Source of the DNA: an uncultured Selenomonadales bacterium
Lineage (GTDB): Bacteria; Bacillota_C; Negativicutes; Selenomonadales; Selenomonadaceae
Assembly: GCA_937916025.1 (NCBI GenBank)
Contig: CALGGX010000187.1
Coordinates: 1-19,793 of the forward strand
DNA length: 19,793 bases
Direction of reading: 5' to 3'
Shown here: in pieces, positions 15,956 through 19,793 of the stretch
Layout: every line of letters starts with the position of its first letter
Numbering within the stretch: position 1 is the first letter of the stretch
The notes under the pieces: model-generated
Databases searched by the model: none
The model's input: only the letters and a program-made list of their open reading frames with translations
What the model was told of the DNA's origin: nothing
Program-made: the position numbers and the translations under genes

Positions 15956-16743
15956 AGCAAATTCTCCTTTCTGATATCGGTCATGAATTTCCGATTGATA
16001 TAAATCAAGAAGACGAAGAGCAAAACCGCCGCGAAGACGAGCGTCGAGAGCGCATACATTTCCGGATGCACTCCGAGCTTGAGTTCGGCGTAAATTTCTG
16101 TCGGGAGCGTATCGATGCCCGCGCCTTTCGTAAAATGCGTGATGATGAAGTCGTCGGCGGACATGGTGAACGCGAGTAAAAATCCTGCCGCGATCGACGG
16201 TTTGAGTTCCGGCAAGACGACGAGTCGAAATGCTTGGAATGGAGATGCGCCGAGATCGAGCGCGGCTTCGTAAGGATTTTGATTGAGCGTCATTAAGCGC
16301 GGCATGATGCAGAGCATGACATACGGCAGGCTGAAGATGATGTGCGCGAGCAAAATCGAACCGTAGCCGAGCCGAATGCCCATCGAAAGAAAAAGCAACA
16401 TCAGCGCGATTCCGGTGACGATGTCGGCATTCAACATCGGAATGTTGGCGACGCTCATCAAAGCCGCGCGGGTTCGGCGACGCAGACCATGGAGTGCAAT
16501 GCATGTGATCAGTCCGACGACGGTCGCAATCGACGCCGCGAGCAATCCGATAGATAATGTATTCGACAACGCGGCGAAGATATCTTCGCTCTCGAAAAGT
16601 GACGAGTACCAATCGAGAGTGAAGCCCGTCCAATGTCCGCGATATCGGCTTGCATTGAAGGATTGCGCGATCATAACGGCAATCGGCGCATAGAGAAGCG
16701 TCAAAATCACCGCGACGTAAATGTGTTTCAATCGAGTTGACAT
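15952..16743 (-). CDS. potC: PotC-like ABC transporter permease
   Basis: This is a 263-residue inner-membrane permease of the spermidine/putrescine import family. It has about six hydrophobic segments, beginning with HIYVAVILTLLYAPIAVMI. The cytoplasmic EAA loop that contacts the ATPase is EAALDLGASPFQAFRLVVLP, near residue 160, followed by AFTMSADDFIITHF, a segment characteristic of PotC. ATG 16743 has GGGGAGG seven bases upstream; the TTG one codon earlier overlaps the potB stop. It pairs with the PotB-like permease next to it. The ATPase (PotA) and the binding protein (PotD) are absent from the window. Substrate specificity (polyamine or a related solute) is by family only. Confidence 0.9.
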   Translation of the reverse strand: MSTRLKHIYVAVILTLLYAPIAVMIAQSFNASRYRGHWTGFTLDWYSSLFESEDIFAALSNTLSIGLLAASIATVVGLITCIALHGLRRRTRAALMSVANIPMLNADIVTGIALMLLFLSMGIRLGYGSILLAHIIFSLPYVMLCIMPRLMTLNQNPYEAALDLGASPFQAFRLVVLPELKPSIAAGFLLAFTMSADDFIITHFTKGAGIDTLPTEIYAELKLGVHPEMYALSTLVFAAVLLFVFLIYINRKFMTDIRKENLL

Positions 16744-17567
16744 CAATTCGCCTCCCCGTCCGTCGTGTCGAATTTCATTGTCAAAAACATGTTGGCAACG
16801 ACGAAGATCATCAACACCAACGACAGTGCGCTGCCGATATGAAAGTCATACGCGGAGGTGAATGCCTGTTCGATGATGTTGCCGATCAAGAGAATTTTGT
16901 TGCCGCCGAGGATTGCGCTGATGAAGAATGTCGTGAGCGACGGGATGAAGACGAGAGTGATCGCGCTGACGGCACCCGGCAGTGAGAGCGGCAATTGGAC
17001 GTGGCGAAAAGTCTGCCATGGCGAGGCACCGAGATCGCGTGCGGCTTCGATGACGTGTTGATCGATTTTCGACAGCGCGATGAAGATCGGCAGGATTGCG
17101 TAGGGCAGGAAATTGATCACCATGCCGAGCACGATTGCGATCGGCGTGTTGAGGATGTAGATGTCCGGCAATCCGAGCACGCGCAGGAATTGGTTGAGCA
17201 CGCCGTTCTTCTCGAGGATTGTCTGCACCGCCATTGTCAACAACAGCGATTGCATCAACAGCGGCACGACGCAAAGCGTGACGAGCAAATCGCGCGTGTT
17301 GCCGATTTTTTCGATCAGGATCAGGCAGAGCGGATACGCGAGCAAAATGCATGCCGCCGTCGACACGAGCGCGAGGAGCAATGAAAACAACAGGGCTTTG
17401 AAATACTCGGGGCGGGTGATCATGGCGAGGCTTCCGAGATCGAAAATGCCGTCGTCGTTCGTCAAGCCGTACCACGCGATTACGAAGAACGGCACGGCGA
17501 CGAACAGCACCGCCCACAACGCGAACGGCGCGAGGAAAATGTTTCTGATTGAAGCGGATTTAATCAT
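16743..17567 (-). CDS. potB: PotB-like ABC transporter permease
   Basis: This is a 274-residue permease partner of PotC. The N-terminal hydrophobic segment, IFLAPFALWAVLFVAVPFFV, is followed by about five more. The EAA loop is EAARDLGASPWQTFRHVQLP, near residue 175. The C-terminal VFIPSLTTFFISAILGG segment is typical of PotB. ATG 17567 has an AAGGAAG ribosome binding site about eight bases upstream and overlaps the recT stop as ATGA, so its translation should be coupled to recT. In related bacteria this gene normally follows potA. Here recT and a restriction-modification pair precede it, which suggests insertion between potA and potB or a rearranged operon. Confidence 0.9.
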   Translation of the reverse strand: MIKSASIRNIFLAPFALWAVLFVAVPFFVIAWYGLTNDDGIFDLGSLAMITRPEYFKALLFSLLLALVSTAACILLAYPLCLILIEKIGNTRDLLVTLCVVPLLMQSLLLTMAVQTILEKNGVLNQFLRVLGLPDIYILNTPIAIVLGMVINFLPYAILPIFIALSKIDQHVIEAARDLGASPWQTFRHVQLPLSLPGAVSAITLVFIPSLTTFFISAILGGNKILLIGNIIEQAFTSAYDFHIGSALSLVLMIFVVANMFLTMKFDTTDGEAN

Positions 17568-18388
17568 GTAGTTTCTTCCTTCGGAGCAGATTGCTCGGCT
17601 TGATCGTCATTCGCCGGTTCGGTAATGAACTCGGGCTCGATTATTTCGTCTTCCGGCGTTACTTCGTTGAATTGCAAAGTCAAACTGCCTTCGTCGATGC
17701 GCTCGAGCTCGGGTTCGGCGAATGCGTTTACGAGTTCCGCGCTTGCCGGTTCGATCGACATGATTCCGAACTTCGAGAGCAGGAGTTTCAGCACTGTCTT
17801 CTTCGCCATGCTGTCGAAATTGATCGTCCAAACGCTGGTGCGCTTGCCGAATTTTTTGTCGTAAGCGTAAGTGCGGCTGAATGTTTGCGCGTGATGTTCG
17901 AGTTCGTCGATTGTCATGTAGAGGGATTTGCTGAAGCCGTTAGCGAGTTCGAAGTAAGCGATGTAGCCGACGACGCGATCGGAGATCGGCTCGCCTTTGA
18001 TGATCTCGCCGGTGATGAAGTCGACTTCTTTGATCTGTCCCTCGCGGACGGCGGAGGCGTTGATCTTGCGATACTGCCCCGAGCGGAGTGCGAGTTGAAT
18101 GATGCCTTTATAGCCGAGCTGAAACGTGGCGTGTTGCCCGTACGGGATGATGTAAGCGAAGCCGAGCGCGGGCGAGACGGGCAATCGAAGAGCCGCCGCA
18201 GTTGCCGCCGCCGAGAGAATGGATGTTGTCGAGCACTTTTTGAGTGCGTCACTGCTGTTGACGGTGGTTAAGACGCTCGAGATGAACGGAGCCGCCGCGT
18301 CACCGAGCACGTCGGAGAAGCGTTTGCGCACGCTCTCCGAGTCGAGAATTTGTTGCAGACTCTGCTGCTTTTGCGGTAATTCTGCCAT
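17564..18388 (-). CDS. recT: RecT-family single-strand annealing protein
   Basis: RecT proteins bind single-stranded DNA and anneal complementary strands; most come from prophages and work with an exonuclease such as RecE. The 274-residue product contains the family core: SSDALKKCSTTSILSAAATA at about 45-65, PSPALGFAY-like VSPALGFAYIIPYG, then FQLGYKGIIQLALRSG and INASAVREGQ. The C-terminal 45 residues are acidic (many E and D), as is common for the disordered tail. ATG 18388 has GGGAGG ten bases upstream and overlaps the nuclease stop by one base. No exonuclease, SSB, integrase or phage gene is seen nearby, so it is not in an evident prophage. Its position between a restriction enzyme and a transporter permease is unusual. 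Confidence 0.93.
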   Translation of the reverse strand: MAELPQKQQSLQQILDSESVRKRFSDVLGDAAAPFISSVLTTVNSSDALKKCSTTSILSAAATAAALRLPVSPALGFAYIIPYGQHATFQLGYKGIIQLALRSGQYRKINASAVREGQIKEVDFITGEIIKGEPISDRVVGYIAYFELANGFSKSLYMTIDELEHHAQTFSRTYAYDKKFGKRTSVWTINFDSMAKKTVLKLLLSKFGIMSIEPASAELVNAFAEPELERIDEGSLTLQFNEVTPEDEIIEPEFITEPANDDQAEQSAPKEETT

Positions 18389-19086
18389 CAATGATCAACC
18401 TCCCAATAATTGTTGAAACCGAGATATGTCTCGAAACCGAGCATGTATAATGCGAGAGTGAATGAGCCGTCCGCGCGTCGTTGCAACTCGTCAAACACGA
18501 AATCGTTCGTGACGATGCGATAGAACTCGTCCATGCTGACGCGGCGAATGCGGCGATGTTTTTGCCGATGCCCGTCGAGCGAAACCGTCCACGCTATGTT
18601 TTGCGAGCGTTTTGCGATCACTTCGACCAAGAAACAAGCGCAATCGTCGTCCGAGAGCAACTGCCCCTGCATTTTCATGTAAGTCTTCGCGCTCGCGGCG
18701 GAGTTCATCGTGTTGTGTTTGTTCTTCATCTCGACAAAAATCGTGCCGACTCTGCCGCAATCCGGAACGTCGATGCCGCCCTCGCGTTTGAAGATCACAT
18801 CCCAACCGGACTTCGGCACCGTGCAACCGTCGATGTACCGAAAAATCTTCTGATGAAAGTAGCCGATGCTGTTGTTATTTGACTTGTCGCGTTGGCGGAA
18901 AATCTCGCTGTCGATGATCTCCTCCCACGTCTTGCCGTAAACGCTTTTGTCGAAGAGCAACTTGATCGGATCGATGATGTTGCCGTTGAATTTATCGATG
19001 TCGTACGGCTGAAGTCGCTCGCCGTATTGATTGATCGTCTCGGCGATATGCCGGTAAAAATCCTCGTCGGAAATGAAATTCAGCAT
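18388..19086 (-). CDS. Eco47II/Sau96I-family type II restriction endonuclease
   Basis: This 232-residue protein resembles the Eco47II family of type II endonucleases, whose known members cut GGNCC or GGWCC. The resemblance is strongest at the start (MLNFISDEDF, then IIDPIKLLFD), at IGYFHQKIF, and at VEMKNKHNTMN, which matches the family's conserved catalytic block. The PD-(D/E)xK metal site would be D106 with E119 and K121. ATG 19086 follows the methyltransferase stop directly (TAAATG), with GGAGG eight bases upstream, so the nuclease is made after its protecting methyltransferase. The exact target cannot be read from sequence. The near absence of GGNCC sites in the window agrees with the family assignment. 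Confidence 0.87.
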   Translation of the reverse strand: MLNFISDEDFYRHIAETINQYGERLQPYDIDKFNGNIIDPIKLLFDKSVYGKTWEEIIDSEIFRQRDKSNNNSIGYFHQKIFRYIDGCTVPKSGWDVIFKREGGIDVPDCGRVGTIFVEMKNKHNTMNSAASAKTYMKMQGQLLSDDDCACFLVEVIAKRSQNIAWTVSLDGHRQKHRRIRRVSMDEFYRIVTNDFVFDELQRRADGSFTLALYMLGFETYLGFNNYWEVDH

Positions 19087-19776
19087 TTACAAAGCCTCCA
19101 ATCCTCTCTTGATTTCGAGCGCGATGTCATACGCGAGATTGACCGGCACCGCGTTTCCGATCTGTCGATATTGACTGCCCATCGAGCCGCAGAACTGCCA
19201 CGAGTCGGGGAATGACTGAATGCGGGCGTTCTCTCGGACGGTGAACGGTCGAGCTTCTGTCGGATGACAACGCTCGGTCTGTTTTTGCGTCGGCGAAGTC
19301 AACACCGCCAGCGACGGCTCGTCGAAACTCATTCGCCGCAATATTCCCGTGCGTCCGCCGCCCATATTCCAACAACTCTTCATGTACTCGCGCGCAAGTT
19401 CCTCGGGCAGATCTCGCCAATAACCGCCGGGCGGTATCAATTCAAACAGCGATCGCTTATACGCCGAATATTCCGCGCCGATACTCGCCGGAACGTCTTT
19501 AAGCACGTCGCGGAGCACCGGTCGATATCCGCGCGGTTTCGGAAATTCAATTGCGAGCCGCTCGATAAGATCATTGCGAATGCCGATCGTGATCAGCCGT
19601 TCGCGCTTCTGAGCATTGCCGTGATCCCACGCGTTGAGAATTTTCTTCTGCACGACGTAGCCGCAGTCGCCGAACACGTCGAGCATCGTCCGATACGTCC
19701 GACCGCCGTCGTGACTCAACAGCCCGCGCACGTTTTCAAACAAGAATGCCTTCGGCTGTAACTGCCGCAAGAACAC
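19087..19776 (-). CDS. C5-cytosine DNA methyltransferase, 5' part missing
   Basis: This is the C-terminal part of a DNA (cytosine-5) methyltransferase, the cognate enzyme of the nuclease downstream. Visible motifs are IV (FLFENVRGLLSHDGG), VIII (QKRERLITIGIR), a target-recognition region around IPPGGYWRDLP, IX (RPFTVRENARIQSFPDSW) and X (QIGNAVPV). Motif I and the PCQ catalytic loop lie beyond the contig edge, so activity cannot be judged from here. The apparent GTG at 19776 is only an internal valine codon. The family normally starts roughly 100 or more residues earlier. About 230 residues are present; the end at TAA 19087 is complete. Confidence 0.93.
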   Translation of the reverse strand: MFLRQLQPKAFLFENVRGLLSHDGGRTYRTMLDVFGDCGYVVQKKILNAWDHGNAQKRERLITIGIRNDLIERLAIEFPKPRGYRPVLRDVLKDVPASIGAEYSAYKRSLFELIPPGGYWRDLPEELAREYMKSCWNMGGGRTGILRRMSFDEPSLAVLTSPTQKQTERCHPTEARPFTVRENARIQSFPDSWQFCGSMGSQYRQIGNAVPVNLAYDIALEIKRGLEAL

Positions 19777-19793
19777 AGATCGGAAGAGCGTCG
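19777..19793 (+). other. Illumina adapter sequence at contig end
   Basis: The final 17 bases, AGATCGGAAGAGCGTCG, are identical to the beginning of the Illumina TruSeq adapter read-through sequence. They are not genomic. They show that the read supporting this edge ran into adapter and was not trimmed, and that the methyltransferase gene is truncated by the assembly and not by evolution. Confidence 0.95.

Noticed and set aside
15956..16633. Upstream extension of the nadE frame into potC
   Set aside because: The TTG at 15955 has a good ribosome binding site and begins the family N-terminus (KIALAQP); the upstream part is a shadow of potC.
17564..19776. Prophage region marked by recT and a DNA methyltransferase
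   Set aside because: There is no integrase, repressor, exonuclease, SSB or structural phage gene and no attachment repeat; the genes overlap transporter genes on the same strand.

Overview
The window looks like a piece of a short-read assembled contig from an anaerobic, moderately GC-rich bacterium. I place it tentatively in the Bacillota, perhaps the diderm Negativicutes (Selenomonas-like). The support is strong GGAGG ribosome binding sites, frequent TTG starts, a class III fructose-1,6-bisphosphatase, and an aspartase next to a Dcu-type C4-dicarboxylate exchanger, which points to fumarate respiration. No rRNA, tRNA or marker gene is present, so this is inference. The last 17 bases match the Illumina TruSeq adapter, so the right edge is artificial.

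Layout: (1) 1-3134, minus strand: a short operon of an SDR oxidoreductase, an MGDG-synthase-like glycosyltransferase and a glycerate kinase interrupted by one in-frame TAA. Its likely sigma70 promoter is at 3222-3250. (2) 3272-6698, plus strand: a doubtful small ORF with a good terminator, then aspA and a Dcu-family transporter, then an isolated 32-codon ORF with its own promoter and a ribosome binding site that can be folded away. (3) 6865-19776, minus strand: a densely packed array read from right to left as C5-cytosine methyltransferase (cut by the contig end), Eco47II-family endonuclease, RecT, PotB-like and PotC-like permeases, NadE, Fbp, and two tandem MmeI-like (type IIL) restriction-modification enzymes.

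In region 3 almost every junction is a stop/start overlap of one to eight bases, so defence genes and housekeeping genes appear to be translated from one message. The C5 methyltransferase and Eco47II-like nuclease should form a type II system of the GGNCC/GGWCC class, and by eye the window holds only five GGNCC sites. The two MmeI-like proteins carry both nuclease (D-x10-ExK) and methyltransferase (DPACGSGNF, NPPF) motifs, and their 3' ends are nearly identical in DNA.

A second theme is a repeat of TAATTCG/TAATGCG-type heptamers in inverted arms around a short core. One copy fills the aspA-dcu gap and supplies the aspA stop codon. A second lies in frame inside the glycosyltransferase gene. 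A fragment at the left edge supplies the glycerate kinase stop codon. In metabolism, aspartate would be deaminated to fumarate by AspA and exchanged by the Dcu carrier; Fbp serves gluconeogenesis and NadE makes NAD.
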